The notes beneath the pieces are model-generated. The model was given only the letters and a program-made list of their open reading frames with translations. It was not told the origin of the DNA and ran no database searches. This document shows positions 34,619-45,400 of a stretch of DNA of 49,417 bases, piece after piece. The DNA comes from Iningainema tapete BLCC-T55. Its GTDB lineage: Bacteria > Cyanobacteriota > Cyanobacteriia > Cyanobacteriales > Nostocaceae. The stretch covers positions 1 to 49,417 of the forward strand of contig NZ_JACXAE010000128.1 of assembly GCF_014698965.1 (NCBI RefSeq), read 5' to 3'. The stretch's first letter is position 1. The number at the start of each line of letters is the position of its first letter. The translations under genes were made by a program, and so were the position numbers.

Positions 34619-35341
34619 ATGAATTTTGAGCAAAAAAGACGCGCCTTAATAACTGGCGCAAGCAGTGGCATTGGCAAAGCGACAGCTTTGGCATTTGCAA
34701 AGGCAGGAATAGATGTTGCTTTAGTCAGCCGTTCTGCTGATAAATTAGCAGCAGTCTGTGCAGCAGCAAAACATGCAGGAGTAGAAGCAACAGCATATCC
34801 TGTTGATTTAGCTTGTGTATCCCAAGTCAAAGAAAAAATAGCAAAGATTGCCCACTCAGGCAACATAGATATTTTAGTCAACAACGCTGGGATGGGATAC
34901 ACAGCCAATTTGAGCGAAACCCCACTAGAAGATTGGCAACAAGTAATAGATTTAAATCTTACCAGTGTGTTTCAGTGCATTATGGGAATTTTACCCAAAA
35001 TGCGCGAACAAGGACACGGCACAATTATCAACGTCGCCTCAATTGCTGGTAAACAAGCATTTGCGGGTTGGGGAGCATATTGTGTCAGCAAAGCTGGTTT
35101 AATTTCCCTTTCACAAACCCTAGCACAAGAAGAACGCTCACGGGGCATTCGTGTGACAGCAATTTGTCCTGGTGCAGTCAACACCGAAATCTGGGATACA
35201 GAAACTGTCAACGTCAACTTTGACAGATCTAAAATGTTAACCCCCGAAATTGTGGCTCAATCAATTCTCCACACTGCTATGTTGCCACCACAGGCAGTTG
35301 TTGAGGAATTAACTTTAATGTCAAATGCCGGAACTTTATGA
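34619..35341 (+). CDS. Short-chain dehydrogenase/reductase, FabG-like
   Basis: 240 residues from ATG 34619, preceded by GAGGAAAAC; a TTG at 34592 is less likely. The SDR signature is complete: LITGASSGIGKA for NAD(P) binding, ILVNNAGMG, INVASIAGK with the Ser, and YCVSKAG with the Tyr and Lys of the active site. Closest in pattern to FabG-type 3-oxoacyl-ACP reductases, but SDR substrates cannot be read from sequence alone. It lies between accA and folE on the same strand. Confidence 0.88.
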   Translation: MNFEQKRRALITGASSGIGKATALAFAKAGIDVALVSRSADKLAAVCAAAKHAGVEATAYPVDLACVSQVKEKIAKIAHSGNIDILVNNAGMGYTANLSETPLEDWQQVIDLNLTSVFQCIMGILPKMREQGHGTIINVASIAGKQAFAGWGAYCVSKAGLISLSQTLAQEERSRGIRVTAICPGAVNTEIWDTETVNVNFDRSKMLTPEIVAQSILHTAMLPPQAVVEELTLMSNAGTL

Positions 35342-35438
35342 GTAATGAGTATTTATTGCTCACTCCTGACTTTTGACTTTTGAATGCGTGATTTTTGACT
35401 TCGCCCTTTGGGCGTGACACCCTACCCAAGACTTAAAT

Positions 35439-36146
35439 ATGACTATCGCTAGTTCTAACGGTATCAACGGCTGTCAATCTCCTCTAATTCCTGATTTATC
35501 GGAAGCAATTAACACCAGACCAGATCGCAACACTCATAATGGAAGAGAACCGCAACTGCATCCGCCCAAAGAAGAGCAATTGGAGCCGATGATGGATGCC
35601 GTGAGAACATTATTGGTGGGTGTAGGTGAAGATCCCGAACGCGAGGGACTTTTAAAGACTCCCAAACGTGTCGCAGAGGCAATGCGGTTTCTCACTAGTG
35701 GTTATAACCAGTCACTAGAAGAACTCGTTAATGATGCCATCTTTGATGAAGGTCATAATGAGATGGTGTTAGTCAGGGATATCAATTTCTTTAGCTTGTG
35801 CGAACACCACATGTTACCATTTATGGGCAAAGCTCATGTCGCGTACATCCCTAACCAAAAAGTTGTCGGATTGAGTAAACTTGCCCGCATTGTGGAAATG
35901 TATTCTCGCCGCTTACAAGTTCAAGAAAGACTTACTCGGCAAATTGCTGAAGCCGTTCAAACTATTCTCCAACCACAAGGAGTTGCGGTTGTGATGGAGG
36001 CTACCCACATGTGTATGGTAATGCGTGGTGTGCAAAAACCTGGTTCTTGGACTGTCACCAGTGCTTTAATGGGAGTGTTTCAAGAAGAGCAAAAAACCCG
36101 CGAAGAATTCTTCAACTTAATTCGCCACCAACCATCTTTCTTTTAA
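35439..36146 (+). CDS. folE: GTP cyclohydrolase I
   Basis: A 235-residue protein with an N-terminal extension of about 50 residues before the catalytic core. Zinc and active-site motifs are present: [41 protein letters not shown] and [18 protein letters not shown]. It makes dihydroneopterin triphosphate from GTP, the first step to tetrahydrofolate and pterins. It is convergent with trpF; a strong hairpin separates the two. Confidence 0.96.
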   Translation: MTIASSNGINGCQSPLIPDLSEAINTRPDRNTHNGREPQLHPPKEEQLEPMMDAVRTLLVGVGEDPEREGLLKTPKRVAEAMRFLTSGYNQSLEELVNDAIFDEGHNEMVLVRDINFFSLCEHHMLPFMGKAHVAYIPNQKVVGLSKLARIVEMYSRRLQVQERLTRQIAEAVQTILQPQGVAVVMEATHMCMVMRGVQKPGSWTVTSALMGVFQEEQKTREEFFNLIRHQPSFF

Positions 36147-36150
36147 ATCT

Positions 36151-36178
36151 GTAGAGACGCGATGAATCGCGTCTCTAC
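36151..36178. terminator. Perfect hairpin between folE and trpF
   Basis: GTAGAGACGCGAT and ATCGCGTCTCTAC form a 13-bp perfect stem with a two-base loop, four bases after the folE stop. It probably terminates both convergent genes. The GTAGAGACG core recurs at 37205, 43420 and 44185, so it belongs to a dispersed palindrome family. Confidence 0.8.
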
Positions 36179-36195
36179 GTCTTTTCTGGAGATGT

Positions 36196-36825
36196 CTATT
36201 TTGTCGCTAGCCTTTCAAACAATTTAGCAACCTTATCCAAATCCTTGTCTCCGGGGGCGCGTTCTACACCACTTGATAAATCGATGCCACTAGGTTTAAC
36301 TTGACTTAGAGCTTGAACAACGTTGTCTGGGTTGAGTCCCCCTGCTAACATCCAAGGACAATCAGGGTTAAATTGCTCTAACATTTTCCAATCTAATGTT
36401 TTGCCTGTACCACCAAGTTGATTTGGATGGTAGGCATCGAGTAGTAGGGTATCTACACTGCTAGTGTAGGCTCGCGCTTCCTCTAAATCCTCTGCACTAC
36501 TTATTCTCAATGCTTTAATTATTTCCACATTGGGTAACATTTGCCGCAACTGCACAGCAAACTCCTTTGACTCATCTGCGTGCAACTGAACGCCTGTTAA
36601 CCCAGACTCAACTACTATTTGAGTAATTTCCTCTATTGTCGAGTTGGCAAAAACTCCGATTTTGTGAACTTGTTGGGGCAGTTGTTCTACTACTGCACGA
36701 ATTTGTGCCACATTGACGTAGCGTTTTGTGGCTGGAACACAAATAAATCCTAACGCAGTTGCACCCAGCGAGGCGATCGCCACTCCCTGTTGTGGTTGGG
36801 TAATTCCGCAAATCTTTACTCGCAT
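36196..36825 (-). CDS. trpF: Phosphoribosylanthranilate isomerase
   Basis: 209 residues from ATG 36825 ([13 protein letters not shown]), the usual N-terminus; an in-frame upstream start at 36855 would only add non-conserved residues. TIM-barrel motifs: KICGIT with the catalytic Cys, IGVFAN, GVQLHAD with the catalytic Asp, [15 protein letters not shown] and [19 protein letters not shown]. It catalyses the Amadori rearrangement in tryptophan synthesis. It stands alone, not in a trp operon, as is normal in cyanobacteria. Confidence 0.95.
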   Translation of the reverse strand: MRVKICGITQPQQGVAIASLGATALGFICVPATKRYVNVAQIRAVVEQLPQQVHKIGVFANSTIEEITQIVVESGLTGVQLHADESKEFAVQLRQMLPNVEIIKALRISSAEDLEEARAYTSSVDTLLLDAYHPNQLGGTGKTLDWKMLEQFNPDCPWMLAGGLNPDNVVQALSQVKPSGIDLSSGVERAPGDKDLDKVAKLFERLATK

Positions 36826-36935
36826 TGCTCTGAAAATTATAAATTTTTGTAGCAATTATAACATACAATTGTAATTTAGTAAACAATTTCTCAGATAATC
36901 TGATAATCTTGTTGTATGTTTTGAGGAGAAAAAGC

Positions 36936-37190
36936 TTGATTTCACCAACAATACTTGCAGTCGCTTCCACTGTTCCTGTAACACCTGAATGGAATCAGAA
37001 TGTCGGGATAATTATCAGTGTTAGTTGTTTAGTAGCTCTAGTATTAACTTTCAAAATTCAGAAACCCCAAGTTGGTCCCAAAGTGCCATTACTTCCCATC
37101 AGTATTCCGGCATTTATCGCGGCAATGTGTTTCGGTCATTTGGTTGGCGTGGGTATTGTTTTGGGACTAACCAACATCGGCGGCTTGTAG
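36936..37190 (+). CDS. psaK: Photosystem I subunit PsaK (copy 1)
   Basis: 84 residues from TTG 36936, chosen because GAGGAG at 36923-36928 is at ideal distance; the family length is about 86. It has two membrane helices, about 20-37 and 58-80 (IPAFIAAMCFGHLVGVGIVLG), linked by the basic KIQKPQVGPKVPL loop. The conserved C-terminus is GIVLGLTNIGGL. PsaK sits at the edge of PSI and connects to antennae. It is divergent from trpF. A second, different copy follows. Confidence 0.93.
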   Translation: MISPTILAVASTVPVTPEWNQNVGIIISVSCLVALVLTFKIQKPQVGPKVPLLPISIPAFIAAMCFGHLVGVGIVLGLTNIGGL

Positions 37191-37204
37191 GGTAACCGTG
37201 AATT

Positions 37205-37254
37205 GTAGAGACGTTCCGGCGGATTTTGGAGACTTTCCGGTGGAACGTCTCTAC
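37205..37254. repeat. GTAGAGACG palindrome between the psaK genes
   Basis: GTAGAGACGTTCC at 37205-37217 pairs with GGAACGTCTCTAC at 37242-37254; the interior holds CCGGCGG and CCGGTGG. It lies 14 bases after the first psaK stop and may end that transcript. It is of the same family as the hairpin at 36151. Confidence 0.75.
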
Positions 37255-37435
37255 GGGTAAACAATAATATTTATAAATTCAAAAAAATTTAAATTAATTC
37301 TATTCCTTTGATAATAATTGTCTTCAAAATATACATATAACCTGATATATTTCAATACCTCCTGGGATAGAAGATTATAAAACTTCATTCGACGGACTAT
37401 AGTTAAGTCAATTTATGAATTTGGGAGAAATAACT

Positions 37436-37714
37436 ATGATTTCTTCAATTTTATTCGCAGTTCAATCTACTGTTCCCAATAGTGCTGTTGAATTAAACGC
37501 AACTGGCACAGCAATTATCATCGTTGCTAGTGTATTATCCCTGTTGATCATACCCCGCGTAGTTCGCTACCCCCACGTTGGTCCGAAGATGCCCCTTCCT
37601 TTCCCAGCTATATTCAACGATCCCAGCGTTGGTACATTCCTCGCCGCACTAAGTACTGGTCATATAATTGGTATTGGTGCTGTTTTGGGATTAACCAATC
37701 TTGGTGCAATATAG
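37436..37714 (+). CDS. psaK: Photosystem I subunit PsaK (copy 2)
   Basis: 92 residues from ATG 37436 with GGGAG seven bases upstream; ATG 37415 is another possible start. Same plan as copy 1, with [14 protein letters not shown] in the loop and [18 protein letters not shown] at the end. The sequence is clearly diverged from copy 1, with an N-terminal helix [19 protein letters not shown] and a longer loop (AIFNDPSVG). In other cyanobacteria one PsaK form is induced under high light; which one this is cannot be told. Confidence 0.92.
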   Translation: MISSILFAVQSTVPNSAVELNATGTAIIIVASVLSLLIIPRVVRYPHVGPKMPLPFPAIFNDPSVGTFLAALSTGHIIGIGAVLGLTNLGAI

Positions 37715-37919
37715 AACTAAGTTGATGTGCGCTTAACAAAGCAGTTAGGAAGAGTCCGATGAAGCTCCTCCTGACTGCTTAAATTGTTTATGCTAGAGAT
37801 ATGATTCTAGAGTGAGCGCGGCTGATTCCTATTTAAGTAGGGCGCAAGTTATTCTGAAAAAAAGTTACAAATGATACGTAGATTGTAACAGTTGTCAATA
37901 TTTGTTTTCGGATAGTGTA

Positions 37920-39116
37920 ATGCAAGCAAACTGGAAAATCGGATCTTTATTTGGAATTCCGCTGTTTTTAGACCCCTTGTGGTTTGTAATATTAGGGTTG
38001 GCAACCCTAAACTTTGGTGTAGCATACCAGGCGTGGGGACCTGTTTTGGCTTGGAGTGCTGGGGTAGTAATGGCACTGCTGTTATTTGGTTCGGTGCTAT
38101 TACACGAGTTGGGACATAGTTTAGTGGCGCGAAGTCAAGGCATAAAAGTTAACTCGATCACTTTGTTTTTGTTTGGTGGGATTGCTTCGATAGAAGAAGA
38201 ATCTAAAACACCAGAACGAGCATTTCAAGTAGCGATCGCCGGACCTTTAGTTAGTATTGCACTTTTTTTGGTGCTCAAATTGCTAGGAGACGTATTACCT
38301 AACACCAGCCCAGCGGCGGAAATGGTGAAAGATTTGGCAAGAATAAACCTAGTTCTGGCGCTATTTAATTTAATTCCCGGCTTACCTCTAGATGGAGGAC
38401 AAGTTTTAAAAGCGGCACTGTGGAAAGCAACAGGAAACCGCTTTCAAGCAGTAAAGTTGGCAGCCAAAGCAGGGCAAATCTTGGGTTATGGAGCGATCGC
38501 TTTAGGGTTTATTGTCGATTACATGACAGGCGAATTAGTAACTGGTTTGTGGATTGCTTTATTAGGTTGGTTTGGCATCCGCAACGCCACCAGCTACGAT
38601 CGCGTAACCACTTTACAAGAAACTTTACTACAGCTAGTTGCCTCTCAAGCCATGACGCGGGACTTTCGCGTAGTAGATGCTAACCAAACTTTGCGCTCCT
38701 TTGCCGACTTGTACCTGTTAGAAAGTAACGCCCCACAAATTTATTTTGCCGAGTCAGATGGACGTTACCGGGGTATAGTTTCTCTAGCGGATTTGCGCTT
38801 GGTAGAACGTAGTCAATGGGAAACTCAAACTTTACAAAGTATAGTGCATCCCCTGACAGAAATTCCTACAGTGGCTGAATCAACCACAATAGCTGAGGTA
38901 ATTAACAAACTAGAGAATGAACAACTACCTAGCATCACTGTTCTTTCTCCTGCTGGTGCTGTTGCAGGTATAATTGATCGGGGAGACATCATCCGTACAT
39001 TAGCACAAAAGTTAAATTTACCGATTAGCGATGCCGAAATCAAGCGCATCAAAGAAGAAGGTAGCTACCCACCAGGTTTGCAACTAGCAGCCCTTGCCAA
39101 ATCCACCACCAATTAA
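37920..39116 (+). CDS. Site-2 protease-like M50 metalloprotease with CBS domains
   Basis: About 398 residues from ATG 37920 (MQANWKIGSLFGIPLFLDP). The membrane part has the zinc motif HELGH at about residue 66 and the second ligand region NLIPGLPLDGG at about 150. The C-terminal part (about 240-370) holds two CBS motifs (AMTRDFRVVDANQTL, then VHPLTEIPTVAESTTIAEV). Such proteases cut membrane-embedded regulators. The CBS pair may sense nucleotides. It is followed by convergent sipA with only five bases between. Confidence 0.93.
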   Translation: MQANWKIGSLFGIPLFLDPLWFVILGLATLNFGVAYQAWGPVLAWSAGVVMALLLFGSVLLHELGHSLVARSQGIKVNSITLFLFGGIASIEEESKTPERAFQVAIAGPLVSIALFLVLKLLGDVLPNTSPAAEMVKDLARINLVLALFNLIPGLPLDGGQVLKAALWKATGNRFQAVKLAAKAGQILGYGAIALGFIVDYMTGELVTGLWIALLGWFGIRNATSYDRVTTLQETLLQLVASQAMTRDFRVVDANQTLRSFADLYLLESNAPQIYFAESDGRYRGIVSLADLRLVERSQWETQTLQSIVHPLTEIPTVAESTTIAEVINKLENEQLPSITVLSPAGAVAGIIDRGDIIRTLAQKLNLPISDAEIKRIKEEGSYPPGLQLAALAKSTTN

Positions 39117-39121
39117 CACAG

Positions 39122-39367
39122 CTACGTTAACTGATGAGATTCAGTAGAATTGTCAAGACTTTCAATGTACTGACTATCGAGCAGAAAAGTTCCTTGGGCA
39201 AAGCGTACACCCCAATATCCCCCAGGACGACGATCAATCACAACACCTTCTTCGTCAAGATGAATTACATCTGGTGGGCGTAGCATGGGCATAGGATCAG
39301 CAGTTTTCACGTAAGGTGGTAGTGCGACAACGCGAACTTTACTACCAATGGTAAATTCTTTAGACAT
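39122..39367 (-). CDS. sipA: SipA-type regulator (DUF3148)
   Basis: An 81-residue small beta-rich protein: FTIGSKVRVVALPPYVKTADPMPMLRPPD, HLDEEGVVIDRRPGGYWGVRF and LLDSQYIE. This pattern is that of SipA, known in Synechococcus to bind the histidine kinase NblS and modulate it in light and nutrient stress. It is on the minus strand downstream of the giant kinase's stop on the opposite side. Confidence 0.85.
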   Translation of the reverse strand: MSKEFTIGSKVRVVALPPYVKTADPMPMLRPPDVIHLDEEGVVIDRRPGGYWGVRFAQGTFLLDSQYIESLDNSTESHQLT

Positions 39368-39433
39368 TTTGAGGGAATTATAAGTTATGAGTTTTAAATT
39401 AACTCATAACTGCACATGGGCGATTAATTGCGT

Positions 39434-42400
39434 CTACCACTGAGGGTTAGTCATAATTAATGCGGATGCCGCAGAAGTATCTAATGCCGGAGAGAAAAAA
39501 CATCCCTGTCCATATTCGCAGTTTAACTGTTTCAGGAATGCGAGTTGAGATGCTGTTTCGACTCCTTCGGCTGTCACATGATAACCTAGTTTATGTGCTA
39601 AAGTGATGATCGCTTCAATAATTTCCCGATTGCTAGCAGGAGCATTCATTGAGCTGACAAAGGAACGGTCGATTTTTAAGCTATTAATTGGAAAGCTGTG
39701 CAAACGAGCTAATGATGAATAGCCAATGCCAAAGTCGTCAATCGATAACTTAATTCCCAGCTGACGCAACTGCTCAAGTGCGTTCAATGCCACATCACCT
39801 TCCATAATAGCGCTTTCGGTAATTTCTAATATTAAAGCCTCAGCCTCAAGATTGGTGAATTGTAAAATATCAGATATCTGCTTGATTAAATCCGGTTGAG
39901 AAAATTGCTTGACAGATAAATTAACACTGATTAGCAGCGAACGTGTACTCGTGCGCCGCATTGTTTGCATAAAGCGACAAGCTTCCTCTAGCACCCAATT
40001 ACCAATCTCGACAATTAGTCCAGTTTCTTCCGCCAAAGGGATAAAATCAGCCGGATAAATCAGACCGCGTTCGGGATGCTGCCAACGCACCAAAGCTTCA
40101 AAACCTGATATCATACCATTCGTGAACGAAATAATCGGTTGGTAATTAACTCGAAACTCACAGCGTTCAATTGCTCGACGCAAATCTGTTTCTAACTGCA
40201 ATCTGGCTACAGCACGAGCGTACATATCCGAGTTGAAAAGTTCACTTCGCCCCCTACCCAGCGCCTTGGCTCGGTACATCGCTGTATCAGCATCTCTGAG
40301 TATATCTTCTGGTCGGTGGTAATTTACTGTCGAACTCAGGGCAATGCCAATACTTGCCGTAGTAAACACGAATTGCCCATCAAGCTCAAAGGGTAACGAC
40401 AAGGTTTGTTGAATCTGGTTAGCAACATCAACTGCAACGCTGGCATCTTTAAGCCCAACCAGCAAAACTGTGAACTCGTCTCCCCCAAGACGTGCTACTA
40501 TATTGCTAGATCCCAGACAAACTTTTAAGCGGTTGGCGATCGCAATTAGGAATCGATCTCCTAGTATATGTCCCAGACTATCATTGATCACCTTAAAGCC
40601 ATCCAAGTCCAGAAACAACACAGCAAATAGTAAATTTTCTTGCTGTGCCAAATCAATGGCATTTTTAAGGCGTTCCATAAACAAAGCACGGTTTGGTAAA
40701 CCCGTCAGTGCATCATGGAACGCATCATGATGTAATTGTGACTCTGCCCGCTTGCGCCCAGTGATATCAGTAGAGATTCCGCATACAGCATATACCTTTC
40801 CGGCAGAGTCTTTGAGGGGAACCTTGATCGAAATATAGAAGTGTAAGCCGTCTTCTCGAGGTATAACTTCCTCAAATTCTATCGGATTTCCTGTAGCGAA
40901 AACCTGACGATCGTTCTCCCGCATGGTGTCAGCAATCGCACTTGGGAGAAAATCGTAGTCAGTCTTACCCTTAATTTCCTCTGGGTTAAGACCTAACTTA
41001 GTCGCAACGTGGCGGTTTACCAGAATGAATTTGCCCTCAATGTCCTTGACGTAGATCAATGCTGTAGAATTATCCAAGATGGCTTGTAGTCGCTCCTGGC
41101 TCTGTGTTAGTGCTGACTCCATCTGCAAGCGATCGGTAATTTCCGCTTCTAGTTGCCTGTTAACCTCTAATAGTTCTGTATTTTTAACCTTAAGTTCTTG
41201 AGAGTATGCTTGTAGGTTAGTGTAAAGTTGAGCATTTTCCGTTGATATGGATATTTGCGCCGTTAATAATTTTAAAACGGACAATCTATCGGTGGTAAAA
41301 GCACTCTCGATCAGGTTATTTTCTAAGTAGAGTATACCCGTCAATTTGCCGCCCTTGAGCAGCGGCATACACAAAACTGATTTCGGCTGTATTTTAACTA
41401 TATATGGGTCACGGGTGAAATTCCCTGAATGGATGGCATCATGCAAAATAATCGTCTCTTGGGTTCGGCTGACATAATTAACTATGCCTTGAGATAACAT
41501 TGGGATATCGCTGCTGCCACTGACTGTTTCAATCGGGATAGATGGTAAAACTTTAAATTCATTGCGTTCGACTGTTCCTGATGCTTCAATCACCCATTTT
41601 CCCTCAGAACGCAAAGTCAGAAAATAACCTTTCTGTGCCCCCGCATTTTCCAGGACAATTCGCATCATCTTTTCTAACAGGGTATTTAGCACAATTTCGC
41701 CTGACAGGGCAAGTGATGCTTTGAGAACGCTGGTCAAATCAATTTCAGTAGATGTTGTTGAGTCTGTGGTTAAAATTGTTGCTGGGGCAAATTTCTCGCC
41801 CTGACATTGGGCAAAAAACTGAGGATAGCTTTGTTCCAAATCCCTTACCTTGCTCTTTGCTCCCCAGCAAATATAGCCATAGTGAGCCTTTGTCATATAG
41901 AGTTGGGCAAATTCCTCCATTCCCTGCGCCAGATAAAAATTTGCTGCTAACTCATAAGCTAAAGCTTCCTCGTGAATATATCCGTTATCCTTTGCTCCTT
42001 TTATAGCTCGTTCATAAAACTTCATTGCTTCAACCACTTGTCCCAAAACTCGTGCCTTTTCTGCCTCCACTAGATCGTAATTGTGCTGAAAATTCATCGG
42101 CGCATGAGCAGCCCAGGTTTTCATTTCCTTTTGGTTAGCTGCCACTTGTTCAATATATTGTTTTTGTTCTCGCTCTTCCTGGTTAAGATAATTGGCTAGA
42201 AGAGAAAGAGAGTAATAGAAATTATAGTCAGCACAAGCCAATAAACCTTGCATAGATTGTTTATTGACTGCTGCATTTTCAGCACTCTTAACTGCTGTAG
42301 TATAATTCTTAAATAAATAACTTAACCTTGTTTTTACTAAAGCAAGTGCAAACAGAGATTGAAGGTTATTTTTTCTTTGTAAAATGGGTACAATTTCAGC

Positions 42401-45400
42401 TTCATTGAATTCCATTAGTCTATTTGATTCTCCCTCCTCCTCTATTAAACTTAATACTAGCTGCCCCCATATTTTCACATAATACAGAGAAAACTCCTGT
42501 TGAATAGACTCAAGAATACTCAGGCAATTTTTATACTTTTGCTTGACATAATCTAAAGGGTATCCTACTAAAACTAAATTAGAGAAGTAGTTAATAGCTG
42601 CATAAGAAGCATATTCTATATCTCCGGTTTCAATTAATATTTGTAGTGTTTGCCACAAAGATGCCAAAGTTGTGCGTTTATGTTCTTTCCACTGTCGGAT
42701 ACAACAGTTAAACATTAAGTTAACTTTACCTTCTATTTTTTTGGCATCAAATTGCTTCAACATTTTCAAAGATAGCTTGCCCAGTTGATAGCCTAAATCG
42801 AGGTTAGATTGCGTTCGACAAAGAAGCAAGCCATATAAAACATAGGTAAAAGCGGCAAAAGATGAATTTCCATAGTTTACGCATAGCTCCACCATTGTAA
42901 ATACAATAAATGGAGCTATTGGAGAATTCGTTGTATGAGCCGGGGACCATATAGTCTTTAAGATTCGCATAGCTACCAGTTTATCTGGATCGGTCATTGG
43001 GGGAAGATTTTCTAAATCATTAATAGACAGTTGGCTTGGCGATGATTTTGACAGAGATATGCCTAACATATTCAAAAATTCCAGCCCAATATCTATTGAG
43101 GCTTGCATCTGGTTTTGAGCAATATAAAGCTGAATTTTCGTTTCATACACATTAGCAAGTTCCCGCGCCGTCTTAACTTTTTGTATAACAACATTAGATA
43201 GCAATTCACTTCGGGCGTAGTTCGTGTTTAAATATTCTGCATATACTGCTGAATCATACAAATTTAGCGTCAAGTTGTAATTAGTCTGCCAACTATCTTC
43301 TGTTAATAATTTCAGCCCTATATTCAAATACTTGACAGCGGCTTCATAAGCGATCGCTAACTTCGCTTTCTCGGACGCCATCAAATTCAATCTGGCAATC
43401 TCCTCTCGTTCATCTGGATGTAGAGACGTACTTGCGGACGATACAACTATATTGAAATGCTCGACAATTTCAAAAATGTTTTCTGATAACCCTTCTGGCA
43501 CAGTATTCTGCAACATTAGGCGACCAATTTGTAAGTGAATGGCAGTTTTTTGTGTAGAATCAATTAAGGAATAAGCAGCTTGTTGTACTCGATCATGTAG
43601 GAATTTAAAACTGACTTCACTGGCGATATTAGCTCCTGCTTCTATTAATTTGTATTTATTATTTAAAGGAATTACTAAACCTGCTTGCATTGCCCCAAAC
43701 AAATCAGCCAAGACATCAACTGGTGGATGTTGATAGATAATCGCTAAAGTTGCTAGATTGAACTTATTGCCAATACAAGCTGCTAACTGTAAGACGGTTC
43801 GAGTCTTTTCTGCTAAAAAGTTAATCTTTCCCGTCATCAATTCCACCACATTGTCGGTGATATCTTTAGCTTGAATTTGAGTAATATCCCAATTCCATCC
43901 TACCCCCCTCTGTCCCCCCGAAGTTCGGGGGGATGAAAGAGGGGGGTAATTGAATGGTAATAACTCTTCGGTGTAGAGCGACTTCAAAAACTCAATAGTA
44001 AAAAATGCGTTACCTTGAGTTTTATCATAGACTAAATTAGTTAACGATTGACTCTTATTTGGTTCACAGTGTAAAGTATCAGCAATTAAAGCGTTGACAT
44101 CTTGTACTTTTAAGTTATCTAATTGAATAAAGGACAAAATCCCTCGTTGTTTTTGGATTTCTTCTATTGCGAGCGTTAATGGTTGTAGAGACGTACTTGC
44201 GTTCGTCTCTACAACGTTGTCACGATACGCACCGATAATCAGTAAATATTGAAGATTGGTATCGCTCATGATTGTGCTAAGCAGATTCAACGATGCTCCA
44301 TCTGCCCATTGCAAGTCATCAATGAATAAAACTAGAGGATGCTCAGGCTCGCTGATTGCTTTAACAAAGTTTTGAAAAACTAAATTGAAACGGTTTTGTG
44401 CTTCAATTGGCTCCACTTGAACAACGGGTGGTGCAGTGCCAATGATTCGTTCCAATTTAGGGATAACATCGATCAAAACTTGTGCGTTATTACCAACTGC
44501 TGCTAGGATTTTTTCTCGCCATTGATTTAATATAAATTCAGGTTCAGCAAGCAGCTGATTGCACAACTCCTGGAAAGCTTGAGAAAGAGCATAGTAGGGA
44601 ATATTGCGTTGGTACTGCTCAAATTTACCCCAAATGAAATTTCCGCGTTTTTCTGTTATCGGTTTATGAACTTCTCGAACCAATACTGATTTACCCACCC
44701 CAGAATATCCAGTAATTAACACCATTTCAATGGCACCGCTGCTCGTTCTTTCAAATGCAGCGAGTAATGTTTCCACCTCACGCTCTCTGCCATACAATTT
44801 CTGCGGAATTTGAAAGCTTACGGAAATATCATGCTCACCAAGGGGAAAGACATCAATTTGCCCAGTTGTTTGTAGCAGGTGCAGACATGTTTCTAAATCC
44901 GCCTGAATCCCATCAGCTGATTGATAGCGATCGCCGGCATTTTTTGCCATTAACTTCATGATAAGATCGCTGACTATGGATGGTAAAGGCGAACAACCCT
45001 TTGCCCCGACAACTAGATGCGGTGGTACTGGCTGTTTGGCAAGATGACAGTGTACCAATTCCAACGCATCTGAACTTTCAAATGGTTTAATACCAGTCAG
45101 CAATTCATAGAATGTGACACCTAGAGAGTAAAAATCGCTGCGCAAGTCAACCGCCCGATTCATTCTGCCAGTTTGTTCTGGTGAAATATAAGCAAGCGTG
45201 CCTTCTAAAACATTGGGATTGCTCCAAGTAGGATTTTCCCGTGAAAGTACCGTTGAAATGCCAAAGTCGATAATTTTGACTTGCCCGGTGTTGGGATTGA
45301 GAACTATGTTGCTGGGATTGATGTCTTTGTGGATAATCTTGGCGGCATGAATTTGACCTAAAATTTTAGTTATAGCTAGAGCCAACTGCAAAAACTCTGA

